This document shows, piece after piece, positions 27,402 through 35,452 of a stretch of DNA of 64,000 bases. The DNA is from Ramlibacter sp. (GTDB taxonomy: Bacteria > Pseudomonadota > Gammaproteobacteria > Burkholderiales > Burkholderiaceae_C): positions 33,344 through 97,343 of the forward strand of contig JAQZBU010000027.1 in NCBI GenBank assembly GCA_029237735.1, in the 5' to 3' direction. Position 1 is the stretch's first letter; each line of letters starts with the position of its first letter. Under the pieces are notes generated by a model. That model ran no database searches and had not been told where the DNA came from. It was given only the letters and a program-made list of their open reading frames with translations. A program made the translations under genes and the position numbers.

Positions 27402-27947
27402 TCAGTGCGAGGGGTACTGGCCGTCGTCACTCACGGCGAGCACGACGTCGTCGTCGCAATCGAGTAGCACCACGCGTCCATGCGCGGCGGCGGCGTATTT
27501 GTTGGCGTTGTTCAGCGACTCCTGCACCACTCTGTACACGGCGAGTTGGGTTTCGGCTTCGATGTCCACCTCGTCGATGTGCGTCGACATCGCGATGCCC
27601 GAGTTCACAGCGAATTCGCGCGCCAGGATTTCCAGTGACGCCTTCAGGCCGAGGTTGGCGAGGGACGAAGGATGCAGGCCCTCGACGACGCGCCGCGAGA
27701 AGGCGATTCCGTTGTTGATCATTTCGCCCAGGTGCGCAAGCCGCTGGTCGATCTCGGTGGACGCGCCGCCCACGCGGGATTTGAGACCGGCGACGTCGAG
27801 CTTCGCGCAAGTCAGCAGCGCGCCGAGTTCATCATGGAGTTCGCGTGCCAGTTCGCCCCGCTCTTCTTCGCGGATTTGCTGCAGGTAGGTCGCCAGGCCG
27901 GCGAGGCCGGCATCTTCGGCGGGCGAGTGTCTGTGGTGGTTCATCAT
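27402..27947 (-). CDS. HisKA_3-type histidine kinase, truncated ATPase domain
   Basis: A 181-residue protein. Its dimerisation/phosphoacceptor helix carries REEERGELARELHDELGA, as in NarX/DegS-type kinases, with H38 as the likely acceptor. The ATPase domain has the N-box ESLNNANKYA but stops at VSDDGQYPSH, just inside the G1 box; the G2 region (GLxGM) is missing. It overlaps the Crp-like gene by four bases (ATGA). It probably cannot bind ATP normally and may act as a regulator or be decaying. Confidence 0.72.
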   Translation of the reverse strand: MMNHHRHSPAEDAGLAGLATYLQQIREEERGELARELHDELGALLTCAKLDVAGLKSRVGGASTEIDQRLAHLGEMINNGIAFSRRVVEGLHPSSLANLGLKASLEILAREFAVNSGIAMSTHIDEVDIEAETQLAVYRVVQESLNNANKYAAAAHGRVVLLDCDDDVVLAVSDDGQYPSH

Positions 27948-28768
27948 GACGTTACCCTTTCCGACGGGCGGACCATTGATGCCCTGCCCGATCGTGCCAT
28001 TGTTCGGCCCGACGATTCCGCGGTCTGTACGCTGGGCAACAGATGGAAACGGGAACTGGGCGGCAATGGCAGCAGCCGTTCGTACTCTCTTTCCACCACA
28101 CGGCGGCATTCGCATGCACGCTCTTCCAGGCCCTCGCGGTCGAGCACGAAGATATGGCCGCGCGAATAGCGCACCACGCCTGCCTTCTGCAGCTTGAATG
28201 CTTCTGTTGTGATGCTTTCGCGCCGCACGCCGAGCAGGAGGGCCAGCTGTTCCTGCGTCATCACCAGTTCGCTGCCGTGCTGGCGCCGCAGGCCCTGCAG
28301 CAGGCGCCGGCAAAGGCGTTGCTCCAGCGTGTGATGGCGGCTGCACACGACGGTCTGGGCCATTTGCGTGCTCAACGCCATCGTGTAGTGCAGCAGCAAT
28401 CGCATCACCGCCGGGGAATGCAGGAATTCGTCTTCGATGGTTCGAGCGGCCACCCGAAGAGCTGCTCCGGCCGTCTGCACCACGGCGCGGGTGATCGTGG
28501 GGCCGCCGCTCATGAACAGCGAGATTCCGACGACGCCTTCATTGCCCACGACGGCCACTTCGTCAGCTGATCCGTTCTCGCTCAGGCACAAGAGCGAGAC
28601 CACGGCCGTGGCGGGAAAGTATGCATGGCTGGGCGTCTGGCCCGGCTCGGACAAGGCCTGGCCTACGGCCAGCGAAACCGGCTGCAGGTGCGGCAGCCAG
28701 CGACGCCATTCGGCGTCCGGCAGTGCCGCCAGCAGGCGGTTGCCGCCGGAGTCGGGCGCGATGGCCAT
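27944..28768 (-). CDS. Crp/Fnr family transcription regulator
   Basis: A protein of about 274 residues with a cyclic-nucleotide-like beta-roll (about 25-130, EVAVVGNEGVVGISLFM) and a C-terminal winged helix (LVMTQEQLALLLGVRRESITTEAFKLQ). It lacks the N-terminal cysteine cluster that ligates the [4Fe-4S] centre in FNR, and its recognition helix lacks the E-x-x-S-R of FNR. So it is not itself an oxygen sensor of the FNR type. A GTG four codons upstream is an alternative start. An FNR-type site lies 46 bases further upstream. Confidence 0.85.
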   Translation of the reverse strand: MAIAPDSGGNRLLAALPDAEWRRWLPHLQPVSLAVGQALSEPGQTPSHAYFPATAVVSLLCLSENGSADEVAVVGNEGVVGISLFMSGGPTITRAVVQTAGAALRVAARTIEDEFLHSPAVMRLLLHYTMALSTQMAQTVVCSRHHTLEQRLCRRLLQGLRRQHGSELVMTQEQLALLLGVRRESITTEAFKLQKAGVVRYSRGHIFVLDREGLEERACECRRVVEREYERLLPLPPSSRFHLLPSVQTAESSGRTMARSGRASMVRPSERVTS

Positions 28769-28825
28769 GTGTTGATCCACTGGTGGTGAATCAATGATTG
28801 ATAGGCGCAGACAGCGGCGCGCGCC

Positions 28826-28839
28826 TTGATGCCCGTCAA
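28826..28839 (-). promoter_or_regulatory. FNR-type box upstream of the crp-like gene
   Basis: TTGATGCCCGTCAA matches TTGAT-N4-ATCAA with one change. Read towards the Crp-like gene, CTATCA at 28804-28799 starts 35 bases from the first base of the site. That is the class II geometry found at several sites in this locus. Confidence 0.65.
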
Positions 28840-28896
28840 CGATGTCATCCGGCTATGTCCGGTAGAGCACACAACGGCATGCGTGACTGATGCGCC

Positions 28897-30423
28897 CTAT
28901 CGCGCTTCCTCCATCACATGCAACGCCTCGGGCTGTGACATCGCGTAGTCCAGCGCGTAGGCGAGTTCGCCGGGCGTGGCGGCGTGCAGCGTGAAGAGGG
29001 GCTGTCCCCGCTCGACGACCGCGCCAAGCTGTACGTGCAGGTCGATGCCGGCGCAAGCGGCCTTGGGCGCGCCAGCGAGCTTGGCGATGCGTGCGAGGCG
29101 TCGGTTGTCGAACGCGATGATCGTGCCGCTGCGCGGCGCGGTGACGGGCTGTTGGTGCGCGGCTACCGGCGGCTCGCGCATGCCGCCTTGCGCGTCGCAG
29201 ATCTCCTGGAACTTGGCCCAGGCGCGGCCGTCGTCCAGCACCGATGCGGCCAGCGCAGGCCCTCCACCGGCCGGCGCGGCACCGCCAAATTCCAGCAGCT
29301 CGGCGGCCAGCGCCAGCGCGCGACGCGCGAGGTCCGCCGGCGAATCGGTTTCGCGCTTGAGCACCGAGAGCACGTCGCGCGCTTCGAGCGCCGGCCCGAT
29401 GCCGCGTCCGACCGGCGCCAGGCCATCCGTGCGCATCACGCGCACGTGCAGCCCCAACGATTCGCCCACTTGTTCCAGGTACTGCGCCAGCTGCGCTGCG
29501 TCGTGCGCGCTTCGCACCTTCGCCGTCAGGCCTACCGGCATGTCGATCAACACATGCGTCGCGCCTGCGGCCACCTTCTTGGACAGCACCGAGGCGACCA
29601 GTTGGCCCGGGCTGTCGAGATCGAGCGGGCGCTCGACGCGGATGAGCACGTCGTCCGCGGGGCTGAGGCGAACCGCGCCGCCCCAGGCAACGCAGCCGCC
29701 GGTGCGCTCCACCACGCGCCGGATCTGCTCGACGTCCAGGTCCACCGGCGCGAGCGTCTCCATCGTGTCGGCCGTGCCGGCCGGGGAGGTGATCGCGCGC
29801 GAGGAAGTCTTGGGCATCAGCAGGCCGCACGCCGCGACGATCGGCACGAGGATCATGGTGGTGCGGTTGCCGGGCAGGCCGCCCACGCAGTGCTTGTCCA
29901 TGACGATGCGGTCGCCCCACGCCATGCGTTCGCCGGCGTTGACCATGGAGCGGGTGAGCGCGACGGTCTCGCGCAGGTCGAGGCCATTGCCCGCGCACGC
30001 AGTGATGAAAGCGGCGAGCTGCAGGTCAGAGTAGCGGCCGGAGGCGACGTCAGCGATCACGGCGTCGAGCGCCGCGGCGTCCAGGCGCTTGCCATAGACC
30101 TTCGCGCGGACGTGGCCGAGCGATTCCAGCGGCTTGGGGTGGCGCATGTGCGCCTCGTCGCCTTCGCCCGGCTGCAAAAGGCGCCACGCGGCTTCGGACA
30201 GGCCCGCTTCATCGGGCGACAGGAAGGCGCCGGTCACGACGTTCAGCGTCGCGACGATGGTGCGGCCATTCAACGCCACTTCCACGCGCGATTGCGCCTC
30301 GAAGCCTTCGGAGTGACACACCGGGCAGTCGCGGTGCATGTACAGCACTGGCTCCTGATAGGTGTCGATGCCCATGCGGCGCAGGCGCAGCCGATTGGGG
30401 GTCGGGGTGGAAGTTGCGGGCAT
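28897..30423 (-). CDS. thymidine/AMP phosphorylase-like enzyme
   Basis: A 508-residue member of the nucleoside phosphorylase family close to archaeal AMP phosphorylase. An N-terminal beta domain of about 90 residues precedes the catalytic core. The phosphate-binding segment KHCVGGLPGNRTTMI has the G-G-x-P-G-N-(K/R)-T form of AMP phosphorylase rather than the GGVGDTT of DeoA; TSRAITSPAGTADTME follows. It would convert a nucleoside (mono)phosphate plus phosphate to base and ribose-1-phosphate or ribose-1,5-bisphosphate. Its promoter has an FNR-type site with a -10 TACAGT. Confidence 0.85.
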   Translation of the reverse strand: MPATSTPTPNRLRLRRMGIDTYQEPVLYMHRDCPVCHSEGFEAQSRVEVALNGRTIVATLNVVTGAFLSPDEAGLSEAAWRLLQPGEGDEAHMRHPKPLESLGHVRAKVYGKRLDAAALDAVIADVASGRYSDLQLAAFITACAGNGLDLRETVALTRSMVNAGERMAWGDRIVMDKHCVGGLPGNRTTMILVPIVAACGLLMPKTSSRAITSPAGTADTMETLAPVDLDVEQIRRVVERTGGCVAWGGAVRLSPADDVLIRVERPLDLDSPGQLVASVLSKKVAAGATHVLIDMPVGLTAKVRSAHDAAQLAQYLEQVGESLGLHVRVMRTDGLAPVGRGIGPALEARDVLSVLKRETDSPADLARRALALAAELLEFGGAAPAGGGPALAASVLDDGRAWAKFQEICDAQGGMREPPVAAHQQPVTAPRSGTIIAFDNRRLARIAKLAGAPKAACAGIDLHVQLGAVVERGQPLFTLHAATPGELAYALDYAMSQPEALHVMEEAR

Positions 30424-30470
30424 CGCGGGCAGTCTTGCTTTTCACTGTAGGACGCGAGTCCGGATTTTCA

Positions 30471-30484
30471 TTGATACAGCGCAA
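30471..30484 (-). promoter_or_regulatory. FNR-type box for the phosphorylase gene
   Basis: Read towards the gene the site is TTGCGCTGTATCAA. TACAGT (30449-30444, minus strand) starts exactly 35 bases from its first base, a good -10 hexamer. The left half-site is degenerate. Confidence 0.6.
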
Positions 30485-30535
30485 GGCGTGCGGCGCCCGG
30501 CGTCGCTGCAAATCGTCGCCTCCCAGCGGCTAAGT

Positions 30536-30549
30536 TTGTTCGCCATCAA
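30536..30549 (+). promoter_or_regulatory. FNR-type box for the host-attachment gene
   Basis: TTGTTCGCCATCAA has a perfect right half-site. CAGAAT at 30571-30576 begins 35 bases from the first base, the same spacing as at the other sites. Confidence 0.6.
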
Positions 30550-30599
30550 GGTGCGATCGGCACGGACGACCAGAATTTGACTGCAACAAGGAGAAACGC

Positions 30600-31049
30600 A
30601 TGACCCCGACGAAACCCGACTGGATCGTGATCGCCAACGCCACTCGGGCCCGCATCCTTGCGCGAGAGCGCGGCGAGCCTATGGCGGTCGTCAAGACATT
30701 CAGCCACCCCGAGGGCCGCGGCAAGGTGAGCGATCTGGCGGACGATCGCGCGGGCCACGGCAGCAGCGACCACAGCTGGGGCGGCTCGGCGTACCCGCCG
30801 CGCATTGACGCCAAGCGCAAGGAGCATGAACGCTTCGCCACGGAGCTCGGTGCCTGGCTGGAACGCGCGGCGGAGCAGGACACGTACCGCTCGCTCGCGC
30901 TCCTCGCATCGAATCCGTTCCTGGGCGAGCTCAAGGCCGAGCTGGGACCGGCCGCGCAGCGGCTGTTGACGGTCACCCACGACGTGGACCTGACGGCCGT
31001 CGGGCCCGCCGAACTGGAGAAGCGCATCCTGCGCGAGCTCGCGCGCTGA
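30600..31049 (+). CDS. host attachment protein family (AtsE-like)
   Basis: A 149-residue protein with the DWIVIANATRARIL start typical of the host_attach family (Pfam PF10116), DSH-rich middle (HGSSDHSWGG) and ERFATELGAWLERA helix. The family was named for plant attachment in Agrobacterium, but its fold resembles a release-factor/eRF1-like domain and its true role is unclear. ACAAGGAG precedes the ATG. In other Burkholderiales relatives are induced by low oxygen. Confidence 0.85.
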   Translation: MTPTKPDWIVIANATRARILARERGEPMAVVKTFSHPEGRGKVSDLADDRAGHGSSDHSWGGSAYPPRIDAKRKEHERFATELGAWLERAAEQDTYRSLALLASNPFLGELKAELGPAAQRLLTVTHDVDLTAVGPAELEKRILRELAR

Positions 31050-31064
31050 AAGCGGCGCGCGCTG

Positions 31065-31078
31065 TTGATCAGCGTCAA
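31065..31078 (+). promoter_or_regulatory. FNR-type box upstream of the BON gene
   Basis: TTGATCAGCGTCAA has a perfect left half and one change on the right. No -10 lies at the usual spacing, so it may act from a class I position; the BON start is 95 bases away. Confidence 0.6.
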
Positions 31079-31093
31079 TTTGCACGGGCCGCA

Positions 31094-31113
31094 TCTGTAC
31101 GCCGGCGTACAGA
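31094..31113. promoter_or_regulatory. 20-bp perfect palindrome upstream of the BON gene
   Basis: TCTGTACGCC is followed directly by its reverse complement GGCGTACAGA, with no spacer. A second perfect palindrome (ATCGCCATGGCGAT) lies at 31121-31134. Such perfect symmetry suggests a dimeric operator; the factor is unknown. Confidence 0.5.
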
Positions 31114-31173
31114 CATCGCCATCGCCATGGCGATGATCGAACTGCCGGAACATTCATTCACTGGAGAGCCATC

Positions 31174-31488
31174 ATGCTTGCACGCAATACCCTTACAGCC
31201 ATCGTCACCGCTATCGCGCTGCTCACCGCAACAGGTTGCGCCGTCACCCGCGGCCAGGAAACCGTCGGCGCCTACGTCGACGACGCCACGATCACCACGA
31301 AGATCAAGGCCCAATTCGCCGAGAGCAAGGCCGTCGCCGCGACCAGCATCCGCGTTGAAACGCTCAACGGCACCGTCATGCTGTCCGGCTTCGCGAAGAA
31401 CGCGACCGAGCGGCAGGAAGCCGAAAGGATCGCCCGCAACGTCAACGGTGTGCGCTCGGTCAAGAACGAAATCGCCGTGCGGCCCTGA
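31174..31488 (+). CDS. BON domain lipoprotein
   Basis: A 104-residue protein with a lipoprotein signal ending in TATGC (Cys 22) and a single BON domain (VDDATITTKIKAQFAES, IRVETLNGTVMLSGFA, AERIARNVNGVRSVKNEI). BON proteins such as OsmY bind phospholipid surfaces and support envelope integrity under stress. GGAGAG precedes the ATG. It is followed after 22 bases by the DUF6600 gene. Confidence 0.9.
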   Translation: MLARNTLTAIVTAIALLTATGCAVTRGQETVGAYVDDATITTKIKAQFAESKAVAATSIRVETLNGTVMLSGFAKNATERQEAERIARNVNGVRSVKNEIAVRP

Positions 31489-31510
31489 GCTTCAGCGCCC
31501 GCGAGCCGCC

Positions 31511-33442
31511 ATGCAATCGCACATCTTGCGCAGCCGGGCTTTCGCCCTGCTGATCGCCGCCGCCGCGCTGTTGTTCAGCGGCTGGGCGGCGGCTGACCCG
31601 CCTTCGCGGGTGGCACGCCTGGGGTATATCTCCGGCGCGATCAGTTTCTCGCCGGCGGGCGAAGACGACTGGGTGCGGGCCTCGATTAACCGGCCGCTCA
31701 CCATCGGCGACCGGCTCTGGGCCGACTCGCGCGGGCGGGCCGAGATCCAGGTCGGCCCCGGCCTGATCCGCATGGACGCGGACACGGGGCTGTCCATCCT
31801 CAACCTGGGCGACCGCATCGTCCAGCTTCAGTTGACGCAAGGCACGATGCACGTGCGCGTGCGGCGTCTCGCCGTGGGCGAGATCTTCGAGGTCGATACG
31901 CCGAACCTCGCCTTCACTCTGCGCGAACCCGGGGAGTACCGCATCTCGGTCGACCCGGCCGTCGATGCCACGACGATCTTCCTGCGGCGGGGGCGGGGCG
32001 AAGTGTACGGCGACGGCGCCGCGTACGCGATCGACGCAGGGCGGGGGTACCGGTTCACCGGAACGGGTCTCGGCCAGTTCCAGCAAATGGGCATGCCGGT
32101 GCTCGACGAGTTCGACCGCTGGGCCGGCGAGCGCGACCGCGTGTGGGACAGCTCGATCTCCGCCCGCTACGTTTCGCAGGACGTGCTGGGCTACGCCGAT
32201 CTCGACACCCATGGCGCCTGGCGCGTCGACGCGACGTACGGCAACATCTGGTATCCGAGCCGCGTGTCCACCGGCTGGGCGCCATACCGCGACGGCCACT
32301 GGGCCTGGGTCGATCCCTGGGGTTGGACCTGGGTCGATGACGCGCCCTGGGGTTTCGCGGTGTCGCACTACGGGCGCTGGGCGCATGTGGGCGACCAGTG
32401 GGGCTGGGTGCCGGGGCCGCGGCAGGCAACGGCCTGGTATGCGCCCGCGTTGGTTGTGTTCCTGGGCGGCGACAACTTCCAACTCACGATTTCCAGCGGC
32501 AGCGTGGGGGGCATCGGGTGGTTTCCGCTCGGTCCGCGCGAAGTCTACCGGCCTGCTTATCCGGTCAGCCTCGGCTACTTCCAGAACATCAACCGCAGCA
32601 ATACGGTCATCAATACCACGGTCATCAACAACTACTACAGCAACACCAACGTCACCAACATCGTGTACGCCAACCGGCAGGTGCCGGGCGCCGTGGTGGC
32701 GGTGCCGACGGCCGCGTTCGTGCAGTCGCAGCCGGTGTCCGCGGCGGCGGTGCCCGTGTCGCGCGAAGCGATCCAGGGCCGGCCGGTCGCCGTGGCCCCA
32801 CCGGTCGCGCCGACCGAAAAGAGCGTGCGTGGCGCGGCCTCCGCCGGCGACAAGCCGCCCGCCAAGGTGTTCGAGCGGCCGGTCGTCGCCCGCACGGCCC
32901 CGCCGCCGCCGCCCGCCGGCTTCGCCGCGCAGCGGCAGCAGCTGGAAGCCAAGCCGGGCCGCCCGCTCGACGAGGACGCACGCAAGCAAGTCAAGCGCGA
33001 GCCGAGCGCGCCCGCGCCGACGGTGAAGGTGGTGCCGCAAGCGCAACAGGTGGCACCGACCCAGCGGCCGCGGCTGGCCGCGCCGGAGGCGGCTGCGCCC
33101 GCGCCGGCAGCCAGGGCGCGGCAAGCGGAGCCCGCGCCCCAGCCCAGGGCTCAACCGCAGGAGCGCGAACGTGCGCCCGAGCGCGAGCAAGCTGCACCGG
33201 CACCGGCTCGTGTGGCGCCTGCCGAGCGCGCCGCGCAACCCAGGGTGGCTGCGCCTGCGCCGGCCGCGCGCCAACCCGAGTCGCGGCCGCAAGCCGCGCC
33301 CGCGCAGACCGCCAGGCCGGAACCGAAGGCGCAGCCGCGTGAGCGCGAGGTCAAGCCCGAACCGAAGGCCGAATCGCGTGGCCGGGAGGCGCGGCCTGCC
33401 GCGAGCAAGGCCAAGGGCCGGGACGACGACGAACGCAAGTAG
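31511..33442 (+). CDS. DUF6600/FecR-like envelope protein with a long disordered tail
   Basis: A 643-residue exported protein: signal peptide 1-28, a FecR-like beta domain (about 35-170), a tryptophan-rich DUF6600 region (GTGWAPYRDGHWAWV-like repeats, about 215-320), an Asn-rich block (NTTVINNYYSNTN), and a C-terminal tail of about 250 residues made of Ala, Pro, Arg, Glu and Gln. The tail is strongly basic-acidic mixed and probably unstructured. The function is unknown; the family is widespread in Burkholderiales. Confidence 0.8.
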   Translation: MQSHILRSRAFALLIAAAALLFSGWAAADPPSRVARLGYISGAISFSPAGEDDWVRASINRPLTIGDRLWADSRGRAEIQVGPGLIRMDADTGLSILNLGDRIVQLQLTQGTMHVRVRRLAVGEIFEVDTPNLAFTLREPGEYRISVDPAVDATTIFLRRGRGEVYGDGAAYAIDAGRGYRFTGTGLGQFQQMGMPVLDEFDRWAGERDRVWDSSISARYVSQDVLGYADLDTHGAWRVDATYGNIWYPSRVSTGWAPYRDGHWAWVDPWGWTWVDDAPWGFAVSHYGRWAHVGDQWGWVPGPRQATAWYAPALVVFLGGDNFQLTISSGSVGGIGWFPLGPREVYRPAYPVSLGYFQNINRSNTVINTTVINNYYSNTNVTNIVYANRQVPGAVVAVPTAAFVQSQPVSAAAVPVSREAIQGRPVAVAPPVAPTEKSVRGAASAGDKPPAKVFERPVVARTAPPPPPAGFAAQRQQLEAKPGRPLDEDARKQVKREPSAPAPTVKVVPQAQQVAPTQRPRLAAPEAAAPAPAARARQAEPAPQPRAQPQERERAPEREQAAPAPARVAPAERAAQPRVAAPAPAARQPESRPQAAPAQTARPEPKAQPREREVKPEPKAESRGREARPAASKAKGRDDDERK

Positions 33443-33443
33443 A

Positions 33444-35291
33444 TCAGGCGAGGGCCGCGGCCGGCCTGGGCGCTGGCGCCCATTGCGCGAGCTGCGCAAG
33501 GTCGGCCTCGTCCAGCGTTTCGCGCGCCAGCAACCGGTTGCTGCCTTCTTCCAGCAGCGCTTTGCGGTCCTCCAGCAGCAAGGTGGCATGGTCGAAGGCA
33601 GCGCCGACCAACCGCCTCACGGCGTCGTCGATGTCGTGCGCGGTGGTCTCGGAATACTGCCGCGGCTGTACGGCGAGCGCCTCAGGCACCGGCAGGATGC
33701 CGGCGGCACGGTGCTCGTATGCGACGTGGCCCAGCGCGTCGTCCATGCCGAAGCGCATCACCATACTGCGCGCGATGTCGGTGGCGCGCGCCAGGTCGTC
33801 CTCGGCGCCGGTGGACTCCTGCCCGATCAGCAAGGCCTCGGCCGCGCGGCCGCCCAGCAGCACCGCCATCTTGTCTTCCAGCTCCTTGCGCGTCATCAGG
33901 TACCTGTCCTCGGTGGGGCGCTGGATGGTGTAGCCTAGCGCGCCGACGCCGCGCGGGATGATGGACACCTTGTGCACCTTGTCCATGCCGGGAAGGGCCA
34001 GCGCCACCAGCACATGCCCCATCTCGTGCACCGCGATCACGCGGCGCTCGGTGGGGTTGAGGATGCGGTTGCGCTTTTCCAGGCCCGCGACGATGCGCTC
34101 GATGGCCTGCGTAAAGTCATCCAGCGCCACTGCGGCCGCATCGCGCCGCGTGGCGAGCAGCGCCGCCTCGTTCACCAGGTTGGCGAGGTCCGCGCCCGAA
34201 AAACCCGGCGTGAGCGCGGCGACCTGCCCCGGGTCGACGTCCGCCGCGAGCTTGAGGCGCTTCAGGTGCACATTGAGAATCTGCACGCGGCCGCGGCGGT
34301 CGGGCCGGTCCAGCAGCACCTGGCGGTCGAAGCGGCCTGCGCGCAGCAGGGCAGGATCGAGGATCTCGGGGCGGTTGGTCGCCGCAAGCAGCACCACGCC
34401 GGCCGTGGGATCGAAGCCGTCCAGCTCGGCCAGCAACTGGTTGAGCGTCTGTTCCTTCTCGTCCTGGCCGCCCACGCTGTAGGCGCCGCGGGCGCGGCCC
34501 AGCGCGTCGATCTCGTCGATGAAGATGATGGCCGGGGCCCTTTGACGCGCTTGCTCGAACAGGTCGCGCACACGCGCCGCGCCCACGCCAACGAACATCT
34601 CGACGAATTCCGAACCGTTGATGGAAAAAAAAGGCACACCGGCCTGCCCGGCGACAGCCCGGGCCAGCAGCGTCTTGCCCGTGCCCGGCGGGCCAACCAG
34701 CAGGATGCCCTTGGGCATGCGCGCGCCCAGGCGGCTGTGGCCCTTCGGGTCCTTCAGGAACGCGACGACTTCCTCGAGCTCGGCCTTCGCCTCGTCCACG
34801 CCGGCCACGTCATCGAACGTGACCTTCACGCCGGTCTCCACGAATATCTTCGCCCGGCTTCGGCCCATCGACAGCAGGCCGGCGCCGAAGCCGCCCTTGC
34901 CGGCTGCGCCCCGCAAGGCGCCCATCCAGATCGCCACGATCAGCAGGAACGGCAGCCAGGAGAGCACCTGGGCCCAGAAACCCGTCTGGATGACGCCCGT
35001 GAACTTCACGCCGAGTTCGTTCAGCTCGTGCGCGAACCCGGGCTCGACGCGGGTGGCGACGAACTGCTTTCGCCCGTCGGGCAGGGCGCTGATGAGATCG
35101 CCTTCGACGCGATCGCCGTAGACGCGCAGTTCACTCACGTTCCCGGACTTGAGCTCGCTCATGAAGTCGCTGTAGTGCATGTAGTGCAGCACGGCGACCG
35201 GCGGGATGTATTGCACCCAGGCGACGAACAGCATCAACGCGAGCGCGCCGAGCGTCACCCAGGTTCCCTTGCGGCCGGTGAGCATTCCCAT
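33444..35291 (-). CDS. ftsH: FtsH-type membrane AAA protease (second copy type)
   Basis: A 615-residue membrane-bound AAA+ zinc metalloprotease: membrane helices at about 10-26 and 108-124, Walker A GPPGTGKT at 200-207, Walker B IIFIDEID, and the zinc motif HEMGH with H422, E423 and H426. It has a Met in place of the usual Ala of HEAGH. The gene lacks the ftsJ/folP neighbours of the housekeeping ftsH, so it looks like a specialised paralogue. No Shine-Dalgarno precedes the ATG, and an FNR-type promoter would start transcription at it. Confidence 0.92.
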   Translation of the reverse strand: MGMLTGRKGTWVTLGALALMLFVAWVQYIPPVAVLHYMHYSDFMSELKSGNVSELRVYGDRVEGDLISALPDGRKQFVATRVEPGFAHELNELGVKFTGVIQTGFWAQVLSWLPFLLIVAIWMGALRGAAGKGGFGAGLLSMGRSRAKIFVETGVKVTFDDVAGVDEAKAELEEVVAFLKDPKGHSRLGARMPKGILLVGPPGTGKTLLARAVAGQAGVPFFSINGSEFVEMFVGVGAARVRDLFEQARQRAPAIIFIDEIDALGRARGAYSVGGQDEKEQTLNQLLAELDGFDPTAGVVLLAATNRPEILDPALLRAGRFDRQVLLDRPDRRGRVQILNVHLKRLKLAADVDPGQVAALTPGFSGADLANLVNEAALLATRRDAAAVALDDFTQAIERIVAGLEKRNRILNPTERRVIAVHEMGHVLVALALPGMDKVHKVSIIPRGVGALGYTIQRPTEDRYLMTRKELEDKMAVLLGGRAAEALLIGQESTGAEDDLARATDIARSMVMRFGMDDALGHVAYEHRAAGILPVPEALAVQPRQYSETTAHDIDDAVRRLVGAAFDHATLLLEDRKALLEEGSNRLLARETLDEADLAQLAQWAPAPRPAAALA

Positions 35292-35323
35292 GCTTCATTG
35301 TTGGACGCGTACCAGTGCGGCCT

Positions 35324-35337
35324 TTGACGCCGGTCAA
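35324..35337 (-). promoter_or_regulatory. FNR-type box between ftsH and the htrA-like gene
   Basis: TTGACGCCGGTCAA is a perfect palindrome. Towards ftsH, AACAAT (35302-35297) starts 35 bases from its first base, and the predicted start site falls on the ftsH start codon. Towards the htrA-like gene no matching -10 is seen. Confidence 0.6.
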
Positions 35338-35452
35338 CAACTGGACGGGGCGGGGCGGCGGCTTGGGGTAGCGCCGGTTCCATGGTGCTTGCGGCAGGTC
35401 AAGGCCCCGTCCGCACCGCGCATTACGGTTGAAGCAGACCGGAGAGATTCAA

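Noticed and set aside
27944..28780. The Crp-like protein as the oxygen sensor that binds the FNR-type sites
   Set aside because: It lacks the N-terminal cysteine cluster and the E-x-x-S-R recognition residues of FNR; an FNR encoded elsewhere is more likely.
31094..31113. LexA box at the palindrome before the BON gene
   Set aside because: LexA boxes of this type are CTGT-N8-ACAG; here the spacing is N10.
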